Shown here: piece by piece, positions 8,844-17,215 of the stretch
Numbering within the stretch: the first letter of the stretch is position 1
Layout of the letters: each line of letters starts with the position of its first letter
NCBI RefSeq assembly: GCF_002165575.1
Contig: NZ_MXQF01000037.1
Location: forward strand, 1-45,388
Direction of reading: 5' to 3'
DNA length: 45,388 nt
Source: Pseudoalteromonas sp. A601
Lineage (GTDB): Bacteria > Pseudomonadota > Gammaproteobacteria > Enterobacterales > Alteromonadaceae
Translations under genes and position numbers: made by a program
Notes under the pieces: model-generated
The model's input: only the letters and a program-made list of their open reading frames with translations
Database searches by the model: none
What the model was told of the DNA's origin: nothing

Positions 8844-8901
8844 TTTTGGAACCTAAATCCAGCGTCTAATTCAAGACAACTGCCAATTCCGCCACTCCCG
8901 C
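8844..8901 (-). pseudogene. tRNA-Leu 5' half pseudogene 2
   Basis: 58-nt tRNA-Leu 5' half with intact acceptor strand GCGGGAG and anticodon loop TTTAGGT. The D loop carries the same 15-nt insertion, flanked by GAATT repeats and able to form GTCT-TGAATT-AGAC. The 3' half is absent. It lies 22 nt upstream of tRNA-Leu copy 4. Confidence 0.85.
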
Positions 8902-8990
8902 ATACTTGTGTAATAAAACACATGGTAGTTATTTTAAACTCTTCATTGAGTGCAATTTAACTCTTGCAGAGCCACTTCTAAAAGAAGAAA

Positions 8991-9067
8991 TGGTGGCTAA
9001 GACGGGATTTGAACCTGTGACCCCATCATTATGAGTGATGTGCTCTAACCAGCTGAGCTACTTAGCC
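8991..9067 (-). tRNA. tRNA-Met (CAT), elongator, copy 1
   Basis: 77-nt tRNA with acceptor GGCTAAG/CTTAGCC, encoded CCA and anticodon CAU. It closely follows E. coli elongator metT/metU (CACATCACTCATAATGATGG core), so it is not initiator tRNA. Only 5 nt separate it from tRNA-Gln copy 5 upstream in the transcript. Confidence 0.96.
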
Positions 9068-9072
9068 ATTGT

Positions 9073-9147
9073 TGGCTGGGATACCAGGATTTGAACCTGG
9101 GAATGCCAGGATCAAAACCTGGTGCCTTACCGCTTGGCGATATCCCA
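9073..9147 (-). tRNA. tRNA-Gln (TTG), copy 5
   Basis: 75-nt tRNA-Gln(UUG) with encoded CCA; it is the Gln gene nearest the promoter. Confidence 0.96.
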
Positions 9148-9185
9148 ACAGAAACAATTGATAGTTTTAATTCTTATCAAGAACA

Positions 9186-9270
<85 letters not shown>

Positions 9271-9292
9271 ATCGAGTATACAGGTAACAATG

Positions 9293-9350
9293 TTTCGGAA
9301 CCTAAATCCAGCGTCTAATTCAAGACAACTGCCAATTCCGCCACTCCCGT
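9293..9350 (-). pseudogene. tRNA-Leu 5' half pseudogene 3
   Basis: 58-nt tRNA-Leu 5' half with acceptor ACGGGAG, the same D-loop insertion and anticodon loop TTTAGGT. It ends just after the anticodon arm and lies 22 nt upstream of tRNA-Leu copy 5. Confidence 0.85.
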
Positions 9351-9417
9351 ATTATCGCTTTGAATTAATCAAAGAGATGGTAGTTATTTTAAACTCTTCA
9401 TTGAGTACAAAAAATAA

Positions 9418-9494
9418 TGGTGGCTAAGACGGGATTTGAACCTGTGACCCCATCATTATGAGTGATGTGCTCTAACCAGCTGAGCTACTTAGCC
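9418..9494 (-). tRNA. tRNA-Met (CAT), elongator, copy 2
   Basis: Same 77-nt elongator tRNA-Met as at 8991-9067, with encoded CCA. It is the first gene of the operon, as metT is in E. coli. Confidence 0.96.
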
Positions 9495-9524
9495 ATCTTT
9501 TTTGTTAGCACTTCATCGCTGAGT

Positions 9525-9562
9525 GCGGGGCGTATTATGCTGATATGACCTAAATCCGTCAA
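9525..9562 (-). promoter_or_regulatory. tRNA operon promoter
   Basis: Reading the minus strand, TTGACG (-35, 9557-9562), a 17-nt spacer and CATAAT (-10, 9534-9539) are followed by the GC-rich discriminator ACGCCCCGC (9525-9533). This is the usual make-up of stable-RNA promoters under stringent control. An A/T-rich stretch upstream (9567-9581) could act as an UP element. The first tRNA begins about 30 nt downstream. Confidence 0.85.
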
Positions 9563-9662
9563 CACCTTTTTTGCAAAAAAACACTTATCAGGGTTTGTTT
9601 GCAGGAAAATTAAGCTAAGAGGCTATTTTTTATTAAAAACGCTGTTTTTTTAACAAGCGAAT

Positions 9663-9699
9663 GAGCATAAATGCTCGCGTCACTATTATTCGATAATAG
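9663..9699. repeat. Two hairpins upstream of the tRNA promoter
   Basis: GAGCAT-AA-ATGCTC (9663-9676) and CTATTAT-TCG-ATAATAG (9683-9699) are perfect inverted repeats between the ychF terminator and the tRNA promoter. Neither has a T-tract. They may help to insulate the two transcripts. Confidence 0.45.
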
Positions 9700-9701
9700 C
9701 A

Positions 9702-9735
9702 CAAAAACAAAAAAGGCTCGTAAATACGAGCCTTT
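9702..9735 (-). terminator. ychF terminator
   Basis: AAAGGCTCGTA (9712-9722) and TACGAGCCTTT (9725-9735) form an 11-bp stem. In the minus direction it is followed by a T-rich run interrupted by single G bases. This is a classical intrinsic terminator for the rplY-pth-ychF transcript. Confidence 0.85.
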
Positions 9736-9772
9736 AAAATCATCGCTAAACATTATTTAGCGTAAATAGTAA

Positions 9773-10864
9773 CTATACGTTGAACAAGAAGTTCATTACA
9801 TCGCCATCTTTAACAATGTATTCTTTACCTTCTTGACGCATTTTACCTGCTTCTTTTGCACCACTTTCCCCTTTAAAAGAGATGTAGTCATCATAAGCAA
9901 TCGTTTGTGCGCGGATAAAGCCACGTTCAAAGTCGGTATGGATCTTACCCGCTGCTTGTGGTGCCGTTGCACCAACAGGAATGGTCCATGCACGAACTTC
10001 TTTTACGCCAGCCGTAAAGTAAGTTTGAAGATGAAGTAATTCATAGCCACCACGGATTACGAGGTTAAGGCCAGGTTCTTCTAAACCAAGGTCAGCCATA
10101 AATTCAAGTTTGTCTTCTTCTTCAAGCTCAGAAAGCTCTGACTCAATCGCTGCACATACAGGAACAACGACCGCATCTTCTGCTGCTGCAATTTCACGTA
10201 CGCGGTCAAGGAGCGGGTTATTTTCAAAACCATCTTCAGCAACGTTAGCAATATACATAGTTGGTTTGATAGTTAAGAAGTTGATAGAAGCAATGGCTGC
10301 TTTTTCTTCTTTAGTTAGCTCTAAAGAACGTAAAGTTAACCCTTCATCAAGGTGTACTTTTACTTTTTCAAGTGCAGCATTTTGCTCTTTTGCGTCTTTA
10401 TCACCGCCTTTCGCTTTTTTGGCATTACGGAAAAGCGCTTTCTCAGCACTGTCCATATCAGCAAGTACGAGTTCAGTGTTAATTACGTCGATATCGTCAG
10501 CTGGATCAATAGTACCTGCAACGTGAATGACATTTTCGTCCTCAAAGCAACGCACAACATGGCCAATCGCATCTGTTTCACGAATGTTAGCTAAAAATTG
10601 ATTACCAAGACCTTCACCTTTTGATGCGCCTTTTACTAATCCTGCTATATCAACAAATTCCATACTGGTTGGAAGAATGCGTTGAGGGTTAACGATTTTA
10701 GCAAGTTCGTCTAAGCGAGCGTCAGGAACCGGAACCACACCAGTGTTTGGTTCGATGGTACAAAAAGGGAAGTTAGCGGCTTCAATGCCCGCTTTGGTTA
10801 ATGCATTAAATAATGTAGATTTACCAACATTTGGTAAACCAACGATACCACATTTAAAACCCAT
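9773..10864 (-). CDS. ychF: Redox-regulated ATPase YchF
   Basis: Obg-family P-loop NTPase (OLA1/YchF) that binds ribosomes and prefers ATP. It is 363 aa, the same length as E. coli YchF. Walker A GLPNVGKS is at residues 9-16, the switch region reads DIAGLVKGASKGEGLGNQFL, and the altered G4 motif is NVAED rather than NKxD, the basis of ATP preference. A coiled-coil insertion and a C-terminal TGS domain are present. It lies 49 nt after pth, as in E. coli. Confidence 0.96.
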   Translation of the reverse strand: MGFKCGIVGLPNVGKSTLFNALTKAGIEAANFPFCTIEPNTGVVPVPDARLDELAKIVNPQRILPTSMEFVDIAGLVKGASKGEGLGNQFLANIRETDAIGHVVRCFEDENVIHVAGTIDPADDIDVINTELVLADMDSAEKALFRNAKKAKGGDKDAKEQNAALEKVKVHLDEGLTLRSLELTKEEKAAIASINFLTIKPTMYIANVAEDGFENNPLLDRVREIAAAEDAVVVPVCAAIESELSELEEEDKLEFMADLGLEEPGLNLVIRGGYELLHLQTYFTAGVKEVRAWTIPVGATAPQAAGKIHTDFERGFIRAQTIAYDDYISFKGESGAKEAGKMRQEGKEYIVKDGDVMNFLFNV

Positions 10865-10913
10865 AGTAAGATACCTTGTTTAGATCCGTTTAACCGATTT
10901 AATAACGATGTTA

Positions 10914-11498
10914 CTAGGGTTTAAACGAATGAAGTCTGTTTTGTGCTTTTAACACACCGTCTTTTGCAAGTATTTCCATACAACGAACTGCTTCATCTAC
11001 AGCGGCATCCATTTTTTCTTGGTCTTCTTTGGCTGCTTTTCCAAGCACCCAACCAGTGACCATTTCACGATGTCCAGGATGACCTATACCAACACGTAAA
11101 CGCATAAAGTCTTTTTGATTTGCCATTTTTGCAATAATGTCTTTTAAACCATTATGACCGCCATGTCCGCCGCCTTTTTTTAATTTAGCAACGCCGGGGT
11201 CTAAATCCATTTCATCATGTGCAACTAAGATGTTTTCAATAGGGATTTTGAAAAAATTGGCTAAACTACTGACCGCTTTACCACTTAAATTCATGTAGGT
11301 GGTGGGGATCAATAATTTGAATTCTTGGCCTTGAATGATCACTTTGCCGGTTAGGCCGTGATATTTAGGATCGTGTTTAAGCGTACAGTTGTAGCGTGCT
11401 GCGAGTTGCTCGATAAACCAAGCACCTGCATTGTGGCGTGTGTTTGCGTATTCGGGGCCTGGATTAGCCAGGCCCACAAGCATTTGAATAGAATTCAA
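10914..11498 (-). CDS. pth: Peptidyl-tRNA hydrolase
   Basis: Releases peptides from peptidyl-tRNAs that drop off the ribosome. The 194-aa protein has the family N-terminus LVGLANPGPEYANTRHNAG with catalytic His22, plus AHDEMDLDPG and KGGGHGGHNGLKD motifs. It lies 18 nt after rplY and upstream of ychF; co-transcription is likely. Confidence 0.96.
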   Translation of the reverse strand: MNSIQMLVGLANPGPEYANTRHNAGAWFIEQLAARYNCTLKHDPKYHGLTGKVIIQGQEFKLLIPTTYMNLSGKAVSSLANFFKIPIENILVAHDEMDLDPGVAKLKKGGGHGGHNGLKDIIAKMANQKDFMRLRVGIGHPGHREMVTGWVLGKAAKEDQEKMDAAVDEAVRCMEILAKDGVLKAQNRLHSFKP

Positions 11499-11516
11499 GG
11501 TGCAAGACCTTAAATA

Positions 11517-12134
11517 TTATTCTGCAGCGTCTGAAGCTTCTTCGTCTTCAGCTGGAGCTGCTTTGTTAGCTTTAATAGTAACTATTGACTGATCATGGCC
11601 TTCACCTTTAGCAAGTTCAACTGATTGAACGCCAGAAGGAAGTTTAAGTTCAGAAAGGTGGATTGAATCACCAGCTACTAGGTCAGAAACGTTAACTTCA
11701 ACGAATTCTGGAAGTGCTTTTGGAAGACATGTGATTTCAACTTCAGTTAATTGGTGAACAACAGTCGAACCAAGTTTAGTTACTTTATCTTCGCCGATGA
11801 AGTGAAGAGGAACTTTAGTGTGAAGTTTATGAGTAGCGTCAACACGTTGGAAATCAAGGTGAGTAAGCTTAGGCTTGAATGGGTGACGTTGGATATCTTT
11901 TAAGATAGCTTCAACAGACTCGCCGCCAATGTTAAGCGTAAGAATATGAGTGTAAAAACCTTCGCTTTCTTGTGCTTTGATCATATCTTTATGAGCAAGA
12001 GTAAGCGCTACTGCTTCTTTTTCTGCACCGTAAAGGATTGCAGGTACTTTGTCTTCGCGACGTAGGCGGCGGCTCGCACCAGTACCAGTTTCTACGCGAA
12101 GTTCAGCGTCATAAGTGTAAGTTGTATTAGACAT
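11517..12134 (-). CDS. rplY: Ribosomal protein bL25, long CTC form
   Basis: Binds 5S rRNA in the large subunit. At 205 aa it is the two-domain CTC/TL5 form: an N-terminal L25 domain (about 1-95) plus a C-terminal beta domain and an acidic tail. E. coli L25 has only the first domain (94 aa). The ATG is preceded by TGGAGACATT, giving a good ribosome binding site. It is the first gene of rplY-pth-ychF, with a promoter and leader hairpin described separately. Confidence 0.95.
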   Translation of the reverse strand: MSNTTYTYDAELRVETGTGASRRLRREDKVPAILYGAEKEAVALTLAHKDMIKAQESEGFYTHILTLNIGGESVEAILKDIQRHPFKPKLTHLDFQRVDATHKLHTKVPLHFIGEDKVTKLGSTVVHQLTEVEITCLPKALPEFVEVNVSDLVAGDSIHLSELKLPSGVQSVELAKGEGHDQSIVTIKANKAAPAEDEEASDAAE

Positions 12135-12159
12135 AATGTCTCCAGTAATTTAAAAGTGT

Positions 12160-12206
12160 TAGGGCCTTTGCGACCAAGGTCCCTAGCCAAAAGGCGCGCT
12201 ATCATA
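12160..12206 (-). promoter_or_regulatory. rplY promoter -10 and leader hairpin
   Basis: On the minus strand TATGAT (12201-12206) is followed by a GC-rich AGCGCGCC, typical of ribosomal promoters; the -35 (TTTCTT at 17 nt) is poor. The leader then folds as TAGGG, bulged A, CCTT, a seven-base loop, AAGG and CCCTA (12160-12185). E. coli rplY is autoregulated by L25 through its leader, so this hairpin is a candidate for the same control; that role is inferred. Confidence 0.5.
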
Positions 12207-12237
12207 CCACCACCTCTCAGCAAAAGAAACATAGGGT

Positions 12238-12264
12238 AAAAAAAAAGCGCCATTTAGGCGCTTT
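12238..12264 (-). terminator. prs terminator
   Basis: AAAGCGCC (12244-12251) and GGCGCTTT (12257-12264) form an 8-bp stem with a 5-nt loop. Read on the minus strand, the stem is followed by a run of T, so it ends the lolB-ispE-prs transcript. Confidence 0.88.
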
Positions 12265-12285
12265 AATCACTAATAAATAGTGTGC

Positions 12286-13233
12286 TTAATGTTCAAACAT
12301 CGCAGAGATAGACTCTTCGTTGCTAATACGACGAATCGTTTCAGCAAGCATATCTGCAAGTGTCAGTACTTTAATTTTGTCAATTGTTTTTAATTCTTCA
12401 GTTAATGGGATTGAATCGGTAACAATTACTTCGTCAATGACAGAATTACGGATGTTTTCAGCTGCAACCCCAGAAAGAATTGGGTGAGTTGCATAAGCGA
12501 AAACACGTTTTGCACCGTGTTCTTTAAGTGCTTCTGCCGCTTTACATAAAGTACCGCCAGTGTCGATCATATCATCGACAATGATACAATCACGGCCTTC
12601 AACATCACCAATAATATGCATTACTTGAGAAACGTTTGCTTGTGGGCGACGTTTATCAATAATAGCAAGATCGGTATCGTTGAGTAGTTTAGCAATTGCA
12701 CGAGCACGGACTACACCACCAATATCAGGAGATACCACAACAACATCTTCGAAGTTACGGTTTTTCATGTCTTCAAGTAGCACAGGGCTACCAAACACGT
12801 TATCAACTGGCACATCAAAGAAGCCTTGGATTTGCTCTGCGTGTAAATCAACCATAACAACACGGTCAACACCTACACTCGATAGAAAATCAGCAACTAC
12901 TTTTGCTGTAATTGGTACGCGGGCAGAACGTACACGACGATCTTGACGTGCATAACCAAAATAAGGAATGACGGCTGTAATACGACCTGCAGATGCACGA
13001 CGTAATGCATCAACCATAACGATTAACTCCATTAAGTTATCGTTAGTAGGGGCACAGGTTGATTGCACAATAAAAACATCCGAGCCACGAACATTTTCAT
13101 TTATTTGAACACTGATCTCACCGTCGCTAAAACGGCCAACAACAGCATCGCCAACTTCAATATATAAACGTTTTGCAACTTTTTGAGCTAACTCAGGTGT
13201 TGCGTTACCAGCGAAGAGCTTTATGTCAGGCAC
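12286..13233 (-). CDS. prs: Ribose-phosphate pyrophosphokinase
   Basis: Makes PRPP from ribose 5-phosphate and ATP for nucleotide, histidine, tryptophan and NAD synthesis. It is 315 aa, as in E. coli. VDLHAEQIQGFF carries the divalent-metal and ATP-binding region, and IIVDDMIDTGGT is the PRPP loop. The start is GTG, also the case in E. coli, with GAGGAA about 8 nt upstream. The 76-nt leader after ispE holds an imperfect hairpin (AACAAA 13267-13272 pairing with TTTGTT 13289-13294). Confidence 0.97.
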   Translation of the reverse strand: MPDIKLFAGNATPELAQKVAKRLYIEVGDAVVGRFSDGEISVQINENVRGSDVFIVQSTCAPTNDNLMELIVMVDALRRASAGRITAVIPYFGYARQDRRVRSARVPITAKVVADFLSSVGVDRVVMVDLHAEQIQGFFDVPVDNVFGSPVLLEDMKNRNFEDVVVVSPDIGGVVRARAIAKLLNDTDLAIIDKRRPQANVSQVMHIIGDVEGRDCIIVDDMIDTGGTLCKAAEALKEHGAKRVFAYATHPILSGVAAENIRNSVIDEVIVTDSIPLTEELKTIDKIKVLTLADMLAETIRRISNEESISAMFEH

Positions 13234-13309
13234 GGTAGGGTTCCTCAGGCACTGAATTTTGGGACTAACAAACGAGGCAAGTGCGCCATTTGTTAACTTA
13301 CATTGTATT

Positions 13310-14191
13310 TTACTTGTACGTTACTTGATTGCTTAAATGAATTGCGTTCAACTGCGTATGGGCAGGAGAGGTATTAACGCTACTGGTAACAAAACCATCC
13401 CAATTATGGGGGAGGTTTTCAAGAACATGTTGTGCTTCTATTTGCGTTGCAAATTCAGCAAAACAACATGAGCCTGTACCAGTCATCTTAGACGGAGCGT
13501 ATTTTAGCAACCACTGGAGGGTTTTTTCAACCTCAGGACAGAGCTTTTTAACTAATGGCTCGCAGTCATTACGTAAAACCTGCTGTTGCCAATCACCTTT
13601 AAGCTTGGGTGTATTGCGTGTTAAATCAGGGTGAGTAAAAATTTTTGCGGTACTTACATGCTCACTTGGGTGAACAACACAATACCATTTTTGTTCAAGC
13701 TCAACATCGACCAACTTCTCACCAATCCCTTGTGCTAAGGCACTTCGACCATTTATAAATACAGGAACGTCTGCGCCAAGAGTTACACCCAAGCGAGCTA
13801 ATTCAGTAAGAGAAAGCTTACACTGCCATAATGTATTAAGTGCTAAAAGGGTGGTTGCAGCATCTGAAGAGCCACCGCCAACACCGCCTCCCATTGGTAA
13901 AACTTTAGTTAAATTTATTTTTGCGCCTAGGCTGGTTTTTGTATGCTTTTGCAATAATACAGCGGCTTTATAAATTAAGTTGTCAGTTAAAGGGATATTT
14001 TGAGTGTCACCAGTTACCTCAATTGTATTGGTATTTAATAAGGTAAACTCTAATTGATCGCCGTAATTTAAAAATGTGAACAGGGTTTCAAGTTCATGGT
14101 AGCCATCGTCTCGGCGACCATTTATATGTAAAAATAAATTGAGTTTAGCAGGGGCTATTAATGAAAATTGAGTTAGTGTGCTATCAGTCAT
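13310..14191 (-). CDS. ispE: 4-diphosphocytidyl-2-C-methyl-D-erythritol kinase
   Basis: GHMP-family kinase of the MEP isoprenoid pathway. It is 293 aa, with the N-terminal substrate motif APAKLNLFLHINGRRDDGYHE, the ATP loop PMGGGVGGGSSDAA and a C-terminal TGTGSCCFA motif. Its ATG overlaps the lolB stop by 8 nt, so translation is likely coupled. Confidence 0.96.
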   Translation of the reverse strand: MTDSTLTQFSLIAPAKLNLFLHINGRRDDGYHELETLFTFLNYGDQLEFTLLNTNTIEVTGDTQNIPLTDNLIYKAAVLLQKHTKTSLGAKINLTKVLPMGGGVGGGSSDAATTLLALNTLWQCKLSLTELARLGVTLGADVPVFINGRSALAQGIGEKLVDVELEQKWYCVVHPSEHVSTAKIFTHPDLTRNTPKLKGDWQQQVLRNDCEPLVKKLCPEVEKTLQWLLKYAPSKMTGTGSCCFAEFATQIEAQHVLENLPHNWDGFVTSSVNTSPAHTQLNAIHLSNQVTYK

Positions 14192-14801
14192 GTTCGTTGA
14201 AGTACCATTGGTATAATTGAATTTTTATTTTGATATTTTGATGTTTCAAAGTTAGTCTTTTCGGTAACCAAAATCCTGCATATTGTTGATAATCACCGTA
14301 GCTAATATGCCATTTTTGACCGTTAAGAGACTGCCACATTACATTCTTCGCGCGGCCAAGTTCATCTACTTGCAAAGACTCATTCGAAACCGTGCCTTTA
14401 AGCCAATCATCGGCACTATCCATTGGGATAGTAAATCCAGTTAAACGATTTAATAATTGTGCTGCATTGGTATCGTGGTAGGTATCACCATCGTACTCAA
14501 GCTCAGCACCTTGGGCATCTTGTTTAAGTGCTAATACACGAGTACCAATAAAGGTGGTGAGTACCAGTTGATTCAAACCATCTTGTTGTTGCCAATTTAA
14601 ATTGGCAGATTGACGCTCATCAGGGCTAATAAAAGCCAGCTTCCCCTCAACTTGCCATGTATTTTGCGCTGAAAGTTTTGCTTTCCAATCAACATAAAGA
14701 GACGTTTGTGGGTCAATTCGCTGTGCGCAACCACTTAAAAATAAAAAAAATGTGAGTAAAATCAAATATAGTCGAATCAAATGTCGTTCCTTACTTTCCA
14801 T
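14184..14801 (-). CDS. lolB: Outer-membrane lipoprotein receptor LolB
   Basis: Accepts lipoproteins from LolA and inserts them in the outer membrane. The start at 14801 gives a 205-aa precursor with a signal peptide and lipobox LSGC, Cys25; +2 is Ala, which permits outer-membrane sorting. The frame is open to 14879, but that would enter hemA and push the signal peptide inward. The mature part contains WQVEGKLAFI and AQLLNRLTGF, typical of LolB. It is divergent from hemA across 62 bp, as in E. coli. Confidence 0.94.
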   Translation of the reverse strand: MESKERHLIRLYLILLTFFLFLSGCAQRIDPQTSLYVDWKAKLSAQNTWQVEGKLAFISPDERQSANLNWQQQDGLNQLVLTTFIGTRVLALKQDAQGAELEYDGDTYHDTNAAQLLNRLTGFTIPMDSADDWLKGTVSNESLQVDELGRAKNVMWQSLNGQKWHISYGDYQQYAGFWLPKRLTLKHQNIKIKIQLYQWYFNEHD

Positions 14802-14863
14802 ATTCCAATGATTTTTGATAAAATTACTGCCTTTCGAGCATGGCTTAGCAATATTTGGCACAT

Positions 14864-16120
14864 ATGACCATAGTAGCACTTGGTATTAATCATAAAACCG
14901 CATCTGTAGAACTGCGTGAAAAAGTCGCCTTTTCACCTGAGCAATTATCAGAAGCATTACAGCAATTGAGTGATCATGATCAGTTTAATGAAGCGGTTAT
15001 TGTATCAACCTGTAACCGTACAGAAATCTATTGTAGCCTTGCTCAGCAAAATTCCCAAATACTGTTGCAATGGTTAGCCAGTTTCCATGGGTTAGATGAA
15101 CAGGAACTGAGCAAAAATATATATTGCCACCAAGATAACGAAGCCATCAACCATTTGATGCGAGTCTCTTGTGGTTTAGATTCGCTTGTTTTAGGTGAGC
15201 CACAAATACTTGGCCAAATAAAACAGGCTTATAATAGTGCAAAAAACCACAACTCTGTTGATGTGGTATTCGACCGTTTATTTCAAAAAACCTTTTCAGT
15301 GGCAAAACAAGTGCGCACTGAAACTGACATTGGAGCAAGCGCTGTATCTGTTGCATATGCCGCAGTTAATTTAGCAAAGCATATATACGGAAAGCTAAAC
15401 AAGACTAAAGTCTTGCTTATCGGCGCAGGTGAAACCATTGAGTTGGTTGCCAAACATTTATACCAAAACGAACCGCAGCAAATTACGGTTGCTAATCGCA
15501 CAATAGAACGTGCACGCTCTTTAGCCCAAGACGTATCCGCTGACGTCATCGCGTTAGCACAGTTACCTGAACGTTTGCACCAAGCCGACATTGTAATTAG
15601 CTCCACCGCTAGTACGTTGCCAATTATAGGTAAAGGAGTGGTGGAACAAGCGCTTAAACAACGTCGCAATAAACCTATGCTATTTATAGATATTGCAGTA
15701 CCACGGGATATTGAAAGCCAAGTAGGGGAGCTTGATGCTGCCTATTTATATTCCGTTGATGACTTACAAGCCATTGTGAGCGAGAATATCGCCTCACGTG
15801 AGCAAGCCGCAGAAGAAGCACAAGGTATTATTACTCATCGCAGTGCCGAATTTGCAATGTGGATGCGTTCACTTGATTCTGTCGATCTAATTCGCAGTTA
15901 TCGTCAAGATGTACAAGATATAAAGTCTGAGCTGGTTGATAAGGCTATAAGCCAATTAACAACCGGAAAAGACGCAGAAAAAGTAATTTTAGAGCTGGCC
16001 AACAAATTAACCAACCGTTTAATGCACGCGCCTACCCGTGCAATTCAAGATGCGGCTAAAAAAGGTGAAGTTGATCAGTTAAGCCAATTAAAGAAAATGT
16101 TAGGTATTGATCAGGAATAG
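14864..16120 (+). CDS. hemA: Glutamyl-tRNA reductase
   Basis: Reduces Glu-tRNA to glutamate-1-semialdehyde, the first committed step of C5 haem synthesis. It is 418 aa from ATG 14864; a TTG 9 nt upstream is less likely. Catalytic Cys50 lies in STCNRTE, the NADPH domain has LLIGAGETIELVAKHL, and a C-terminal helical dimerisation domain ends the protein. A possible -10 TAAAAT (14819-14824) lies in the short divergent region shared with lolB. It is followed 7 nt later by prfA. Confidence 0.96.
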   Translation: MTIVALGINHKTASVELREKVAFSPEQLSEALQQLSDHDQFNEAVIVSTCNRTEIYCSLAQQNSQILLQWLASFHGLDEQELSKNIYCHQDNEAINHLMRVSCGLDSLVLGEPQILGQIKQAYNSAKNHNSVDVVFDRLFQKTFSVAKQVRTETDIGASAVSVAYAAVNLAKHIYGKLNKTKVLLIGAGETIELVAKHLYQNEPQQITVANRTIERARSLAQDVSADVIALAQLPERLHQADIVISSTASTLPIIGKGVVEQALKQRRNKPMLFIDIAVPRDIESQVGELDAAYLYSVDDLQAIVSENIASREQAAEEAQGIITHRSAEFAMWMRSLDSVDLIRSYRQDVQDIKSELVDKAISQLTTGKDAEKVILELANKLTNRLMHAPTRAIQDAAKKGEVDQLSQLKKMLGIDQE

Positions 16121-16127
16121 CAGTTAC

Positions 16128-17213
16128 ATGAAAGAGTCCGTTTATCGTAAATTAGAAACCTTAGTTGAGCGTTATGAAGAAGTGCAAGCGCTGCTAAGTG
16201 ACCCCTCTGTTATAAGCGATCAAAATCGCTTTCGTGCTCTTTCAAAAGAATACTCAGAGCTGGAAGAAATCGTAAAAGCGTTTTTATCGTACCAACAGTC
16301 ACAAGAGGATGTTGCTACCGCTGAAGAAATGCTAAAAGATTCTGACCCTGATATGCGTGAAATGGCGCAAGAAGAATATAAAGAAGCAAAATCACAAATT
16401 CAAATTATTGAAGATCAAATTCAAGTGCTGATGCTGCCAAAAGACCCGCGTGATAATAATAACGTGTTTCTTGAAGTACGTGCAGGAACAGGGGGAGATG
16501 AAGCGGCTATTTTTGCGGGAGACTTATTCCGTATGTATACCCGTTATGCTGAGACGAAAAAGTGGAAAGTGGAAGTTGTGAGCACCAATGAAGGTGAGCA
16601 TGGCGGCTTTAAAGAGGTGATTGCAAACATTAGTGGTGAAGGTGTTTACGGCCAACTTAAATTTGAATCAGGTGCCCACCGCGTACAACGTGTGCCAGAA
16701 ACTGAGTCGCAAGGGCGTGTTCATACCTCTGCGTGTACCGTAGCGGTTATGGCCGAAATTCCGGAGGCGGAGGCTATTGAAATAAACACCGCAGATATTA
16801 AAGTTGATACGTTTCGTGCATCAGGTGCCGGTGGTCAGCACGTTAATAAAACTGACTCAGCAATACGTATTACCCACATTCCAACGGGAGTTGTGGTTGA
16901 GTGTCAGGATGAGCGTTCACAACATAAAAACCGTGCTAAAGCGATGTCAGTACTTGCTGCTCGCTTACAACAAGCTGAAGATGAAAAACGTCACGCGGCA
17001 GAAGCATCTGAGCGCCGTAACTTAGTGGGAAGTGGTGACCGTTCAGAGCGTATTCGTACTTATAACTACCCACAAGGTCGAATTACTGATCACCGCATTA
17101 ACTTAACACTGTATCGTTTAAATGAAGTTGTCGCTGGGGATTTAGGCTGTGTTGTTGAGCCGCTTATGCAAGAACATCAAGCTGATTTACTCGCTGCGAT
17201 GGGCGATGAATAA
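16128..17213 (+). CDS. prfA: Peptide chain release factor 1
   Basis: Recognises UAA and UAG and triggers peptide release. It is 361 aa (E. coli 360). The GGQ motif GAGGQHVNKTDSA is intact, and the stop-codon tripeptide is P-E-T in RVPETESQGRVHTS, an accepted P-x-T variant of the E. coli P-A-T. The frame is open from 16107 inside hemA, but ATG 16128, preceded by AGGA, gives the family N-terminus. It is immediately followed by prmC, which methylates the GGQ glutamine. Confidence 0.97.
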   Translation: MKESVYRKLETLVERYEEVQALLSDPSVISDQNRFRALSKEYSELEEIVKAFLSYQQSQEDVATAEEMLKDSDPDMREMAQEEYKEAKSQIQIIEDQIQVLMLPKDPRDNNNVFLEVRAGTGGDEAAIFAGDLFRMYTRYAETKKWKVEVVSTNEGEHGGFKEVIANISGEGVYGQLKFESGAHRVQRVPETESQGRVHTSACTVAVMAEIPEAEAIEINTADIKVDTFRASGAGGQHVNKTDSAIRITHIPTGVVVECQDERSQHKNRAKAMSVLAARLQQAEDEKRHAAEASERRNLVGSGDRSERIRTYNYPQGRITDHRINLTLYRLNEVVAGDLGCVVEPLMQEHQADLLAAMGDE

Positions 17214-17215
17214 AG

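Noticed and set aside
10110..10526. 138-codon plus-strand frame opposite ychF
   Set aside because: Ser-rich translation antisense to a conserved gene, with no ribosome binding site or family motif; a shadow frame. The same holds for the other long frames opposite ybeZ, hemA, ispE-region and smc genes.
16680..16730. Altered stop-codon recognition tripeptide PET in prfA
   Set aside because: P-x-T with Glu is common in RF1 outside enterobacteria; it does not suggest a changed specificity.
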